Assembly (NCBI RefSeq): GCF_009755725.1
Contig: NZ_CP046619.1
Span: 3,158,609 to 3,222,608, forward strand
Length of the DNA: 64,000 nt
From: Diaminobutyricimonas sp. LJ205
GTDB lineage: Bacteria; Actinomycetota; Actinomycetes; Actinomycetales; Microbacteriaceae
Direction of reading: 5' to 3'
Both the position numbers and the translations under genes were made by a program. Position 1 is the stretch's first letter. Each line of letters opens with the position of its first letter. A model generated the notes under the pieces. The model did not search any database and was not told the origin of the DNA. It saw only the letters and a list, made by a program, of their open reading frames with translations. Shown here in pieces: positions 34,508-43,250 of the stretch.

Positions 34508-35622
34508 GCGGCACCGCCTTCGAACTGGCCCTCATAGGCGTCGAGCCAGTCGCGCTGCGCGTCGATGCCCGCATGGGGCTCGCTGTAGACGTTCGCGAAC
34601 ATCGTTTCCTTGTCCGGGACGCCGAGTTCGAGGGTGCGACGGCGGGCGTCGGCAGCGAAGTCCTCCGCTTCCTCACGCAGCTCGGTGAAGAATGCGTCAG
34701 ACTCCCCGCGGCCGCGAAGGTAGGTCTCGAAGCGGTCGATCGGGTCGCGCTCGATCCAGCGCTGCAGTTCCTCGGCGGTGCGGTACTTGGTCGGATCATC
34801 CGATGTCGTGTGGGCGCCGATCCGGTACGTGAGCGCCTCGATGAAGCGGGGTCCGTGCCCGGCGCGCGCCTCGTCGAGCATCTTCGCCGAGACCGCGTAG
34901 CTGGCGAGCACGTCGTTGCCGTCGATCTGCACGCTCGGGATGCCGAAACCGGCCGGTCGCAGGTAGAGCGGGGTTCGCGACTGCACGGTCACCGGCACCG
35001 AGATGGCCCAATGGTTGTTCTGCATGAAGAACACCTGCGGGGTCTGGTAACTGGCAGCGAAAACGAACGCCTCACTGACGTCGCCCTGCGAGGTGGCGCC
35101 GTCACCGAAGTAGACGAGCACCGCGGCATCCTGCTCCGGGTTCCCTGTCCCGGCGGCGCCGTCGAGGCCGATCCCCATCGCGTAGCCGGTGGCATGCAAT
35201 GCCTGCGAGCCGATGACGAGCGTGTAGAGGTGGAAGTTGCCGTGCTCGGCCGGGTCCCAGCCGCCGTGGCTGAGTCCGCGCAGCATCTCGATGATCCGCA
35301 TCGGGTCGACGCCGCGGATCTTGCCGACCACGTGCTCGCGGTAGGAGGGGAACAGGTGGTCCTGCGGCTTGGCCGCGAAAGCCGACCCGACCTGGGCGGC
35401 CTCCTGGCCGTGGCTCGGGACCCACAGGGCCAGCTGACCCTGCCGCTGCAGGTTCGCCGCCTCCTGGTCGAAGCGTCGAATGACAACCATTTCCCGGTGG
35501 AAGTCACGCAATTGTGCGTCGTCCAGTCGCTGCAGATAAGGCAGATACTCGGCGGTCGCATCGCTTTCGACGAGGGCGCCCTCCGGGGAGAGCAGCTGGA
35601 CCGTCGCTGCGGTGTAGGACAT
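34504..35622 (-). CDS. bkdA: 2-oxoacid dehydrogenase E1 alpha subunit
   Basis: 372 residues from ATG 35622; a TTG at 35631 would extend it by three codons. The thiamine diphosphate motif is GDGATSQGDVSEAF with NNHWAIS following (about 30 residues apart, as usual). SHGQEAAQVGSA and LFPSYREHVVGKIRG are family core. It decarboxylates branched-chain 2-oxoacids. First gene of E1a-E1b-E2, with a TAGATT box possibly acting as -10 just upstream. Confidence 0.93.
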   Translation of the reverse strand: MSYTAATVQLLSPEGALVESDATAEYLPYLQRLDDAQLRDFHREMVVIRRFDQEAANLQRQGQLALWVPSHGQEAAQVGSAFAAKPQDHLFPSYREHVVGKIRGVDPMRIIEMLRGLSHGGWDPAEHGNFHLYTLVIGSQALHATGYAMGIGLDGAAGTGNPEQDAAVLVYFGDGATSQGDVSEAFVFAASYQTPQVFFMQNNHWAISVPVTVQSRTPLYLRPAGFGIPSVQIDGNDVLASYAVSAKMLDEARAGHGPRFIEALTYRIGAHTTSDDPTKYRTAEELQRWIERDPIDRFETYLRGRGESDAFFTELREEAEDFAADARRRTLELGVPDKETMFANVYSEPHAGIDAQRDWLDAYEGQFEGGAA

Positions 35623-35634
35623 GGCATCCAATCT

Positions 35635-35648
35635 AAACCGGCCGGTTT
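35635..35648. promoter_or_regulatory. Perfect palindrome upstream of bkdA
   Basis: AAACCGGCCGGTTT (35635-35648) is a perfect 14-bp palindrome 13 bp before the E1 alpha start, between hisC end and bkdA. It overlaps the likely promoter and is a candidate regulator site. No regulator gene is next to it. Confidence 0.55.
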
Positions 35649-35658
35649 GGCCGGAAGC

Positions 35659-36708
35659 TCAGCGGGCTTCGGAGGTGGCGGTCAGAAGATGGTCGATCGA
35701 GGCGGGCTCCCCGACGGTGATCCGGATGCCGTCGGGCGCGAAGGCGCGGGCGATGATGCCGTGCCGCAGCAGCACCTCGGCAACCGACGCGGTTCGCTCA
35801 CCGGTCGGCAGCCAGACGAAGTTGGCGTGTGAAACCGGCACGTCCCAGCCCTGGTCGACGAGGGCCTGGCGCACGCTGTCGCGCAGCCGGCCGATGCGGC
35901 CGACACGCTCCAGCAGCTCGGGCTCGTGGTCGAGCGAGACCAGCGCGGCATCCTCGGCCGGGCCGATCACCGACAGCGGGATCGCGGTCGACCGGGCGGC
36001 GTCCATCACGTACTCGGGCCCCACCGCGTAGCCGACCCGCAGGCCGGCCAGACCGTAGGCCTTGGAGAAGGTGCGCAGCACGACCAGGTTGGAGTAGTCG
36101 GCGAGCAGCGGGATGCCGCTTCGCACACTCTCGTCTGCGGCGAACTCGATGTACGCCTCGTCGAGGAGCACCAGCACGGATGCCGGCACCTTCGCCATGA
36201 AGGCACGGAAATCTGCCTCGCTCACGGCCGTGCCGGTGGGGTTGTTCGGGTTGCAGACGATGACCACCCGGGTGCGGTCGGTGACCGCGGCCGCCATGGC
36301 ATCAAGATCGTGGCCGTGCTCGGCGGTGTTCGGCACCTGGACACTGGTGGCGCCCGCGACCGTGACAAGCAGCGGGTACGCCTCGAAGCTGCGCCAGGAG
36401 TAGACGACCTCGTCACCGGCGGTGGCAGCGGCGGTGATCAGCTGGGCCAGGATCGACACCGACCCGGCCCCGATGTGCACCTGGTCCACCGTGAGGCCAT
36501 GCCGTTCGGCCAGCCGTGCCCGCAGCCGGGACGCGAGCGCGTCGGGATAACGGTTGATGTGCGCGGTGTTGATGGCATCGAGGACCGCTGGCAGCGGATC
36601 GAACGGATTCTCGTTCGAGGACAGCTTGAAGCTGTCGGCGTCGGCCGGCTTGCCTTGCCGGTAAGGCGGCAAGGTCTCAATCTCCGGGCGCAGGCGAACT
36701 CTAGTCAC
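35659..36708 (-). CDS. hisC: HisC/Pat-type aminotransferase
   Basis: 349 residues, class I/II fold. Family features are [39 protein letters not shown] and the PLP lysine in [15 protein letters not shown]. Both histidinol-phosphate aminotransferase (histidine synthesis) and the related phenylalanine aminotransferase of actinobacteria fit. No other his gene is nearby, which favours neither firmly; hisC is a best guess. Upstream of the bkd operon by 37 bp, same strand. Confidence 0.85.
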   Translation of the reverse strand: MTRVRLRPEIETLPPYRQGKPADADSFKLSSNENPFDPLPAVLDAINTAHINRYPDALASRLRARLAERHGLTVDQVHIGAGSVSILAQLITAAATAGDEVVYSWRSFEAYPLLVTVAGATSVQVPNTAEHGHDLDAMAAAVTDRTRVVIVCNPNNPTGTAVSEADFRAFMAKVPASVLVLLDEAYIEFAADESVRSGIPLLADYSNLVVLRTFSKAYGLAGLRVGYAVGPEYVMDAARSTAIPLSVIGPAEDAALVSLDHEPELLERVGRIGRLRDSVRQALVDQGWDVPVSHANFVWLPTGERTASVAEVLLRHGIIARAFAPDGIRITVGEPASIDHLLTATSEAR

Positions 36709-36757
36709 TCGTCAACCCTAATTGCGGATACATTCCCCGGGCGGCATAGTTGAGAAC

Positions 36758-37150
36758 ATGAGGTTCGTTTTCAGTGTGCTCGTGAACGCCGTGGCCCTTT
36801 GGCTGACCACGCTCATCGTCGCCGGCGTGCACGTGGTGCCCTACGCGCCAGGCGGACAGATGGAGACGGTATTCACCTACCTCCTCGTCGCGCTGGTGTT
36901 CGGCATCGTGAACGGCATCATCGGCACCGCGATCCGCGTCGTCGCCTTCCCGCTGTACATCCTCACTCTGGGGCTGATCGCATTGGTCGTCAACGCGCTG
37001 CTGCTGCTGCTCGTGGGGTGGCTCTCCAGCCTCGTCGGCTTCGGGCTCGTCGTCGACAGCTTCTGGTGGGGGGTGCTCGGCGCCTTGGTCCTCGGCCTGA
37101 TCAGCTGGGTGATCAACCTGGTCCTGCGTCCGCTGACGAAGCGGCGCTGA
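36758..37150 (+). CDS. Phage-holin-family (four-helix) membrane protein
   Basis: 130 residues from ATG 36758 with four helices; the start region GCATAGTTGAGAACATG has TATAGT-like bases nearby. Holin-4-type fold: FGIVNGIIGTAIRVVAFPLYILTLGLIALVVNALLL and GLISWVINLVLRPLTKR. Members of this family are widespread chromosomal proteins in actinobacteria, so it does not imply a prophage. Function unknown. Confidence 0.8.
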   Translation: MRFVFSVLVNAVALWLTTLIVAGVHVVPYAPGGQMETVFTYLLVALVFGIVNGIIGTAIRVVAFPLYILTLGLIALVVNALLLLLVGWLSSLVGFGLVVDSFWWGVLGALVLGLISWVINLVLRPLTKRR

Positions 37151-37302
37151 CCACGGTCAGTGACGAACAACCTGATCCTCTAAGCAATCCTCAGATCAGG
37201 GTGGGATCAGGGTAGACCCCGATATCGGCGCGTCACCGTTCTCTGAAACGGTGGATCCGGCGGCCTGAGGCCGCCGGCATCCGACCAATCAGAGAGGGCA
37301 CC

Positions 37303-38184
37303 ATGACCGCCGGAGATCCCAGGCGTACGAGCACGACCACTGAGCCGAGGACCGGCGGAATGACCTCCCGGTCGCTGATCACCTTCTTCATCTTGACCTT
37401 CGTGGTCTCCTGGGGCGCGGGCGGCCTCTACGTCGCGTTCCGGGAGCAGGTGGATTCCATCTTCGGACCGATGGGTTACACCAACCCGGTCTTCATCTTC
37501 ATGGTCTACGCGCCCGGAATCGTCGGCGTGGTGATGGTGCTGCGCCATTACGGGCTGAAGGGCCTGGGTCGGTTCTTCGCTCGAATCGCCCTGTGGCGGA
37601 TGTCGCTGCTCTGGTGGCTGGTTCTGGTGCTCGGTATCCCGGCGGTGTTCTATGCCGGCGCTGCGATCACCGGAACCATCACCGACCCGTTCTCCTTTGA
37701 ATCGTTCAGCGCCTTGGTGCCCGCCCTGCTGGCGATGTTCCTGATCGGCCCCATCGAGGAACTCGGCTGGCGCGGCGTTGCGCTTCCGCTGCTGCAGCGG
37801 CGCCTCACCCCGCTCGGGTCGAGCGTGGTGCTCGGCGTGATCATCGCGTTCTGGCACGCCCCGTCTTTCCTGCTCAGCGGAACGAAGCAGGCTGCGTGGG
37901 ACTTCTGGCCGTTCTTCTTCGGAATCGTGGCGATCAGCGTCATCCTGACCGCGATGTTCAACGCCTCGCGCGGCAGCCTGCTCGTGGCATTCCTCTTCCA
38001 CGCGCAGTTGAACCACCCGATCTGGCCGGATGCGCAGCCGTGGGACATGTGGCTGTTCGTTGCCGCCGCTGTGGTCGTCGCGGTGCTGAACCGCAAGGCC
38101 ATGCTCGACCGCGGCCGGGCAGCAACCGGGATCGTCGTCGGCGAGAAGTTCGGTTCGTCCTTGCCGATCACGAAGCGGCGCTGA
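37303..38184 (+). CDS. CPBP-family intramembrane metalloprotease
   Basis: 293 residues, about eight helices. Catalytic motifs of the CPBP (Abi) family are present: PIEELGWRG (EExxxR), FWHAP and HAQLNH. They place glutamates and histidines around the putative metal site. ATG 37303 is preceded by GAGAGGG. A hairpin (37253-37282; CCGGCGGCC with GGCCGCCGG) and GGATCAGG inverted half-sites (37171, 37204) lie in the leader. Substrate unknown. Its 3' end overlaps the lipase-like gene. Confidence 0.88.
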   Translation: MTAGDPRRTSTTTEPRTGGMTSRSLITFFILTFVVSWGAGGLYVAFREQVDSIFGPMGYTNPVFIFMVYAPGIVGVVMVLRHYGLKGLGRFFARIALWRMSLLWWLVLVLGIPAVFYAGAAITGTITDPFSFESFSALVPALLAMFLIGPIEELGWRGVALPLLQRRLTPLGSSVVLGVIIAFWHAPSFLLSGTKQAAWDFWPFFFGIVAISVILTAMFNASRGSLLVAFLFHAQLNHPIWPDAQPWDMWLFVAAAVVVAVLNRKAMLDRGRAATGIVVGEKFGSSLPITKRR

Positions 38185-39517
38185 TTCGCGTCGCCCGCCA
38201 GCTGGTCGCGGTCCCATTCGCGGCTGCGGCCAGCCGGCCATCGGCGGCGGCGAGGGCGGCGACGAGACGAGGCTCGACCGAAGCGTCGGCCAGCGCGGCC
38301 GTCTCCCGGTAAAAGGCGAGGTCATGTGCCGGCAGCAGTTCGTCGGAGGTCTCCGGCAGGCCGTCGCGACGCACCTGCACGGTGTGCTCTCCGCGCACGT
38401 CGCCGCCGAGGGCGGTGACCAGGTCGGCGGTGTGGTCGAGCCGGACGTGGGTGACGTCATCCGGAATCGGCACCTGACCAGTCGGACCGCCGGCCTCCAG
38501 CAGGAAGTCGACGCGGTATTCCCCGGAGGACGCGAGCAGCCCGCCGATCAGCGCACCTTGCGAATATCCGGTGACGCCGATCGAATCGCCTGGCTGCACA
38601 CCGGCCTCGGCCATCGCCAGCTCCACCGCGCGCAAGGATGCCGGATCGAGCGAGGCTGCGGCGTGCAGGCTGCTGGTCATGTCCCACGGCTCGTCGCCGG
38701 TGAACGCGGGGGTGACCATGCCACCGATGTACACCTCGGCGCGGGCGCCGCCGCCGGGAAGTGGGTAGCGCTCCACCCGAACCTGGCTTCCGCCGCCGTG
38801 CGGAATGCGACTCAATCGCTCCCGGGCGCCCTGGGGCGGGGAGACCGCGGTGCGCGCGGTGCGCTCGACGGTGACCGGGGTCTCCCTGGCCAGCCTGAGG
38901 AATCCGGCCGACCCGGCGATCAGCGCGGCGATCGTGTGCGGACCAGTGAGCCCAAGCCGCTGATCCCCAAGCGTCGTGACGACCGACGGAGGCACCTTGA
39001 GCAGACCGCCGACGAGGTCGTCGGAGCCCATCACCACTGCCCGGACCAGTTCAACCGTCATTGGGTGGCTGAGCAGTGCGGCGAGGAGCTGTTCCCGTGC
39101 CGCGCCTGATTCCGGGTCCAGGCGTCGCTCGGGCACGAGGAGAGGCCGGATGACCGGGCCGAACGCCGCGAGCAGCGGTCCGATGAGCAACAGCGCAGCC
39201 GGGCCGACAAACCCGGCTGCGTAGCCCACGGCAGCGGTCGCCTTACTGAGCAGCGCGCCGAGGATCGCCTCGGTCGCCGCGTAGCTCGCGGCCGAGGAGG
39301 CCAAGGCCGCCTGGGCCAGGCGGGTCCCCGCCAGCGCCGCGAGCAGTGCGGAACGCGCCTGGTCGACATGACAGTCGCTGCCGAGCCCTTCGATCAGTCG
39401 CATCCGCCGCAACGCGGATTGAAGTTCGAGCTGCAAGCCGACCATCGCTGCTTCATGCCGCGACTGCTCCTCGGTGGATACCCGGTAACCGACCTGAACG
39501 GTTAGCTCGTCACTCAT
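38168..39517 (-). CDS. Lipase-like alpha/beta hydrolase with long helical N-terminal region
   Basis: 449 residues from ATG 39517. Residues 1-130 are helical and Ala-rich with short hydrophobic stretches (AAVGYAAGFVGPAALLLIGPLLAAFGPVIRPLL), unlike the usual soluble hydrolase. The C-terminal half has VEVYIGGM, GVTGYSQGALIGGLLASSG with nucleophile elbow GYSQG, and later EPWDM, HDLAFYRET where the acid and His could lie. The protein is encoded after a WXG-like small protein and may be a secreted or membrane-associated effector. Substrate unknown. Confidence 0.7.
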   Translation of the reverse strand: MSDELTVQVGYRVSTEEQSRHEAAMVGLQLELQSALRRMRLIEGLGSDCHVDQARSALLAALAGTRLAQAALASSAASYAATEAILGALLSKATAAVGYAAGFVGPAALLLIGPLLAAFGPVIRPLLVPERRLDPESGAAREQLLAALLSHPMTVELVRAVVMGSDDLVGGLLKVPPSVVTTLGDQRLGLTGPHTIAALIAGSAGFLRLARETPVTVERTARTAVSPPQGARERLSRIPHGGGSQVRVERYPLPGGGARAEVYIGGMVTPAFTGDEPWDMTSSLHAAASLDPASLRAVELAMAEAGVQPGDSIGVTGYSQGALIGGLLASSGEYRVDFLLEAGGPTGQVPIPDDVTHVRLDHTADLVTALGGDVRGEHTVQVRRDGLPETSDELLPAHDLAFYRETAALADASVEPRLVAALAAADGRLAAAANGTATSWRATRISAAS

Positions 39518-39537
39518 ACGGTCGGCTCGTCGCTCAT
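39514..39537 (-). other. Seven-codon relay ORF between the WXG-like and lipase-like genes
   Basis: The minus strand reads ATGAGCGACGAGCCGACCGT (39537-39518) then ATGAGTGACGAGCTAACCGT (39517-39498), a 20-bp tandem duplication differing at three positions. The first copy encodes MSDEPTV and stops at a TGA (39514-39516) overlapping the ATG of the lipase-like gene; its own ATG overlaps the stop of the WXG-like gene by 3 of 4 bases. This is a chain of two overlapping start/stop junctions. Confidence 0.75.
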
Positions 39538-39728
39538 GCCGAGCGTTCCAGCGCATCCCGAGCCTCGAAGAGGCGTGACCGGACCTCGGTGAGCAGCAGC
39601 ACGTAGGCATCCTTTGCAGGTCCGCGCCAGTCATCGCCGGGCGGCGGGGGGAGGCTGGCCGCGGCGGACTCCAGGTCACGCGCAAGCCGCCGGAGCAACA
39701 TCCGTCGATCGTCAAGCCGCGCATCCAC
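39534..39728 (-). CDS. Small WXG-like helical protein
   Basis: 64 residues from GTG 39728, no upstream start in frame. Two amphipathic helices flank PPPPGDDWRGPAKDAY, where WRG sits at the hairpin turn as in WXG100 (ESX substrate) proteins; the second helix LLLTEVRSRLFEARDAL ends the protein. At 64 residues it is shorter than the family's usual 100. Inference: an ESX-type export partner for the next gene. No ESX secretion genes were found in the window. Confidence 0.6.
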   Translation of the reverse strand: MDARLDDRRMLLRRLARDLESAAASLPPPPGDDWRGPAKDAYVLLLTEVRSRLFEARDALERSA

Positions 39729-39830
39729 CTCGCGATTCTGCGCCGCCTGTGGCAGGCGACGCCCGCCCCGCGAGAACCGGTTAGGAAATCCCCCGTGTGG
39801 AGGACCCGCTTGGTAGGCGAGAATGATTCC

Positions 39831-40355
39831 ATGAGCTTCGGACGCGCCTTCGACGAGTCTGCGCTGTTCCGGATTTGTTTCGTGTGCACCGGAAACATTT
39901 GCCGCTCCCCGATGGCAGAGACGGTGTTCCGTGACCTCATGCGCAAGCGCGGCTACGAAGGCGCCGTCTCGGTGATGTCAGCGGGCACCGGTGACTGGCA
40001 TGTCGGCGAGCAGTCTGACGCGCGCACGCTGACCGCGCTGAGCGCACGTGGCTATGACGGTTCACTGCACCGGGCGAAGCAGTTCGATCCGGACTGGTTC
40101 AATAGTCTCGACCTTGTCGTCGCATTCGACCGCAGCCAGGAGCGCATCCTGCGCGCCTGGGCCCGCACCGAGGCCGACCGTTCGAAGGTGCACCTGCTGC
40201 TCAGCTTCGACAAAGACCAGGCCGGCACGATGGACGTGCCGGATCCGTATTATTCCGACGCCGCCCTCTTCGACTCCGTCCTCGGCGTGATCGAGAAGGC
40301 CAGCGCGGCACTGTTCCGCCAGATCGAACCAGGAATCCGACAGGGAGCACCATGA
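39831..40355 (+). CDS. Low-molecular-weight protein-tyrosine phosphatase
   Basis: 174 residues from ATG 39831. The catalytic P-loop VCTGNICRSPMAE (Cx5R) and the C-terminal general-acid DPYY motif (VPDPYYSD) are intact, so it is probably active. Members dephosphorylate tyrosine kinases or exopolysaccharide regulators. Its stop overlaps purB start by 4 bp (ATGA). Confidence 0.92.
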   Translation: MSFGRAFDESALFRICFVCTGNICRSPMAETVFRDLMRKRGYEGAVSVMSAGTGDWHVGEQSDARTLTALSARGYDGSLHRAKQFDPDWFNSLDLVVAFDRSQERILRAWARTEADRSKVHLLLSFDKDQAGTMDVPDPYYSDAALFDSVLGVIEKASAALFRQIEPGIRQGAP

Positions 40356-41737
40356 GCCCAATGCCCGCACAGCCCATCAGTCCACTCGACGGGCGGTACC
40401 GCCAGGCGGTCACAGAGCTCGGTGAGCACTTGTCGGAGGCGGGCCTGAACCGCGCGCGCGTGCACGTCGAGGTGGAGTGGTTGCTGTTCCTGACGGATCG
40501 CGAGCTGTTCGGCTCCAGCAAGCTCGACTCGGAGCAGGCGGCCGCGCTACGGGCCGTTGTCACTGACTTCGGTCAGCCCGAGATCGACCGGCTTGCCGAA
40601 CTCGAAGCCACCACCCGGCACGACGTCAAAGCGGTCGAGTACCTGGTGCGCAGCAAGCTGACTGAGCTCGGCCTGGATCAGGTCTCAGAGCTCACCCACT
40701 TCGCCTGCACCAGCGAGGACGTGAACAACCTCTCCTATGCGCTCACCATTGGCGCAGCCGTCCGCGACGTGTGGCTTCCGAAGTTCCGCGCCGTCATCGC
40801 GGCGCTGCGGGAGCGCGCGCTTGCCCACCGCGACGAGCCCATGCTCGCTCACACCCATGGCCAGCCGGCGACCCCGACCACGGTCGGCAAGGAGTTCGCC
40901 GTCGTCGTCTACCGATTGGAGCGGATCCTCGCCCAGATCGAGGCCACCGAGTACCTGGGCAAGTTCAGCGGCGCCACCGGAACCTTCTCGGCTCACGTTG
41001 CGGCAGACGCCACGCAGGACTGGCCGGCGCTGTCGCGGGAATTCGTCACCGGGCTCGGGCTCACCTGGAACCCGCTGACCACCCAGATCGAGTCGCACGA
41101 CTGGCAGGCGGAGCTGTACCAGCGGGTCAGCCACGCCAACCGGGTGCTGCACAACCTGGCGACGGATGTCTGGACCTACATCTCGATGGGCTACTTCACC
41201 CAGATCCCGCAGGCCGGCGCCACCGGTTCGTCGACCATGCCGCACAAGATCAATCCGATCCGGTTCGAGAACGCCGAAGCCAACCTCGAGCTGTCGAGCG
41301 CGCTGCTGGACTCGCTGGCCGCGACCCTGGTGACCAGCCGGTTGCAGCGCGACCTGACCGACTCCACGACGCAGCGCAACATCGGCGTGGCCCTCGGCCA
41401 CTCGCTGCTCGCGCTCGACAACATCCAGCGTGGCCTGGGCGAGATCGCGGTCGACTCGGCGAGGCTCCACGCCGACCTCAACAGCAACTGGGAGATCCTC
41501 GGCGAGGCCATCCAGACCGTCATCCGTGCCGAAGTCACCGCCGGGCGCTCCACGATCGAGGACCCGTACGCACTGCTGAAGGAATTGACGCGCGGCAAGC
41601 GGGTCGGCCAGGACGACCTGGTCGAATTCATCGACCGGCTCGACATCGGCGACGACGCGAAGGCCCGGCTACGGGAGCTGACCCCGGCTACCTATGTGGG
41701 CCTGGCGTCGAAGCTCGTCGACCACCTCGGTGAGTAA
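40352..41737 (+). CDS. purB: Adenylosuccinate lyase
   Basis: 461 residues. Family signature GSSTMPHKINPI is present (about residue 295), with catalytic His regions HTHGQPATPT and HDVKAVEYLV. It makes AMP and AICAR precursors in purine synthesis. It follows an LMW phosphatase with start/stop overlap, an unusual pairing for purB. Confidence 0.97.
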   Translation: MSPMPAQPISPLDGRYRQAVTELGEHLSEAGLNRARVHVEVEWLLFLTDRELFGSSKLDSEQAAALRAVVTDFGQPEIDRLAELEATTRHDVKAVEYLVRSKLTELGLDQVSELTHFACTSEDVNNLSYALTIGAAVRDVWLPKFRAVIAALRERALAHRDEPMLAHTHGQPATPTTVGKEFAVVVYRLERILAQIEATEYLGKFSGATGTFSAHVAADATQDWPALSREFVTGLGLTWNPLTTQIESHDWQAELYQRVSHANRVLHNLATDVWTYISMGYFTQIPQAGATGSSTMPHKINPIRFENAEANLELSSALLDSLAATLVTSRLQRDLTDSTTQRNIGVALGHSLLALDNIQRGLGEIAVDSARLHADLNSNWEILGEAIQTVIRAEVTAGRSTIEDPYALLKELTRGKRVGQDDLVEFIDRLDIGDDAKARLRELTPATYVGLASKLVDHLGE

Positions 41738-41788
41738 CTCGGCTGTACCCCGCGCCACTGCGAGGAACGGGTACCGCGGCGGCGGAGT

Positions 41789-42994
41789 TTACCCGAGCGG
41801 GTGGCTGAGCAGCCAGAACGGATCCGGGCCGTGCAGGGCGCGGGACAGCACCAACCGCACTGAACGCTCACCGGATGGCAGGTCGAACACGACCTCACCG
41901 ACCCTGACGCCGGCGGGGGTCGGTCCGATCGGGTGCGTGGTGACCTCGCGGGGCATGGCGGCCCCGCGCCAGCCCACGATGGTGACCGTTTCGGCCGCGA
42001 CGGCGTGCGACCGCTGACCCCAGGCCGTCTCGTAGGTGGCGAGCACGTCGCCCTGCTCGACCACCGGCACCTCGGTGACGTTCTCCGCAGCGGCGGCGGC
42101 CAGGGCGGTCATGTCGCGCTCCAACGTCGGGTAGCTCGGCGACCCGAGCACCGCGCCGTAGACGGTCACGGTCTCCGCGCCGAGATCGACATCGATGGCG
42201 AACAGCAGGCAGATTCCGCTTGGGTCGGTGTAACTGCGCGACAGCGCCCGCACGCCAAGCTCGGGCAGGTAGGACGCCTCATTCTGGATGCGCTCGCCGG
42301 TGCGGCTGCGCACTGAAGAATCCGCCATGATGTCGGCGATCAGTGGGGTGCCGAGCGCCAGTTCGGTGAGCGCGGCCATGTCGTCGGCGACGCCCACGTT
42401 GTCGGGTCTCAAGCCCGAGGCATCCATCACCCGGATGCCGTTCAGGTCGCGGGCGGCGAGCCAGGTCGTCGCCGCGGTGATGTACGCGTCGGTGGACCCG
42501 AACGCCCATTCCGCGAGCAACTCGGCATGGTTGTTGCTGGAGCCCAGCAGCATCGCTTGCAGCGCATCGCGCTCATGCCAGATCTCGCCCGCGGCAACGC
42601 GGACGGTGCGCGCCCCGCTCTCCCGCAGCTCGCGATAACGGAGGGCATGGGCCGGAGTGATCGGGATGGACGGACCGGCTCCGACGCCTTCAAGTGGAAA
42701 CGCGTCGAGCACGACGAGGGCCGTGACGATCTTGGCGGCACCGGCGATCGGCCTTGATTCTTCACCGGAACCGGCGAGTCGAACACCGCCTAGCCGTAGT
42801 GCACTGCTGCCGGCTTCAGGGAGGGCAATCTCGGTGGTCGAGGACTCCGGGATGCCGCTCGTGACGCCGACCGCGAGCGGAACGTCACGGCTGAGGGCCA
42901 GCGGAACGTAGATGCCGCCGGCCACGATGACAAGGGCGCCGAGGATCCCGGCGATGGTGCGCATGACCTTGCGCTCTGCGGGCGAGCCTGCCAT
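41789..42994 (-). CDS. S11 (D-Ala-D-Ala carboxypeptidase)-like protein lacking catalytic motifs
   Basis: 401 residues with an N-terminal helix (MRTIAGILGALVIVAGGIYVPLAL), so membrane-anchored and exported. In PBP/S11 enzymes the first motif is SxxK; here the aligned stretch RPIAGAAKIVTAL has Gly where Ser is expected. The SxN motif (GSSNNHAE) is present but KTG is replaced in ELGVRALSRSYTDPSG. So it is probably an inactive S11 homolog or has a different function. Mistranslation or sequencing error at one codon would not explain loss of both motifs. Confidence 0.75.
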   Translation of the reverse strand: MAGSPAERKVMRTIAGILGALVIVAGGIYVPLALSRDVPLAVGVTSGIPESSTTEIALPEAGSSALRLGGVRLAGSGEESRPIAGAAKIVTALVVLDAFPLEGVGAGPSIPITPAHALRYRELRESGARTVRVAAGEIWHERDALQAMLLGSSNNHAELLAEWAFGSTDAYITAATTWLAARDLNGIRVMDASGLRPDNVGVADDMAALTELALGTPLIADIMADSSVRSRTGERIQNEASYLPELGVRALSRSYTDPSGICLLFAIDVDLGAETVTVYGAVLGSPSYPTLERDMTALAAAAAENVTEVPVVEQGDVLATYETAWGQRSHAVAAETVTIVGWRGAAMPREVTTHPIGPTPAGVRVGEVVFDLPSGERSVRLVLSRALHGPDPFWLLSHPLG

Positions 42995-43019
42995 GGCTCA
43001 GGCTAACCCGCTGATGGGG

Positions 43020-43250
43020 TTACCGGTCGGAGGTGTCCTCGTCCGGCGTTTCCTTCTTGGGCTTGCCGGTCAGCAGCAGCATGGCGACGACCATGACGGC
43101 GACGATGAAGGTGATGCCGAGGCCAATCGCGGCGAGGGCGATGTCGCGGGTGGACAGCAGCACCACCACGCCGGTGAAGACCGCGAGCACGCCACAGAAG
43201 CCGAGCAGCTCGGCGGGGCGCAGGCGGTCCTTGCGGGATGGTTCGGTCAT
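43020..43250 (-). CDS. Small two-helix membrane protein
   Basis: 76 residues from ATG 43250, overlapping the HdeD-like stop by 4 bp (ATGA), so translationally coupled to it. Two hydrophobic helices (LLGFCGVLAVFTGVVVLL and LAAIGLGITFIVAVMVVAMLLL) end in an acidic charged tail. No family recognised. Confidence 0.75.
   Translation of the reverse strand: MTEPSRKDRLRPAELLGFCGVLAVFTGVVVLLSTRDIALAAIGLGITFIVAVMVVAMLLLTGKPKKETPDEDTSDR

Noticed and set aside
36758..37150. Prophage remnant suggested by a holin-family protein
   Set aside because: No other phage gene is near; this family is a common chromosomal protein in actinobacteria.
39534..39728. Full ESX (type VII) secretion locus
   Set aside because: Only a WXG-like small protein and a lipase-like protein are present; no EccC ATPase, EccD or mycosin gene.
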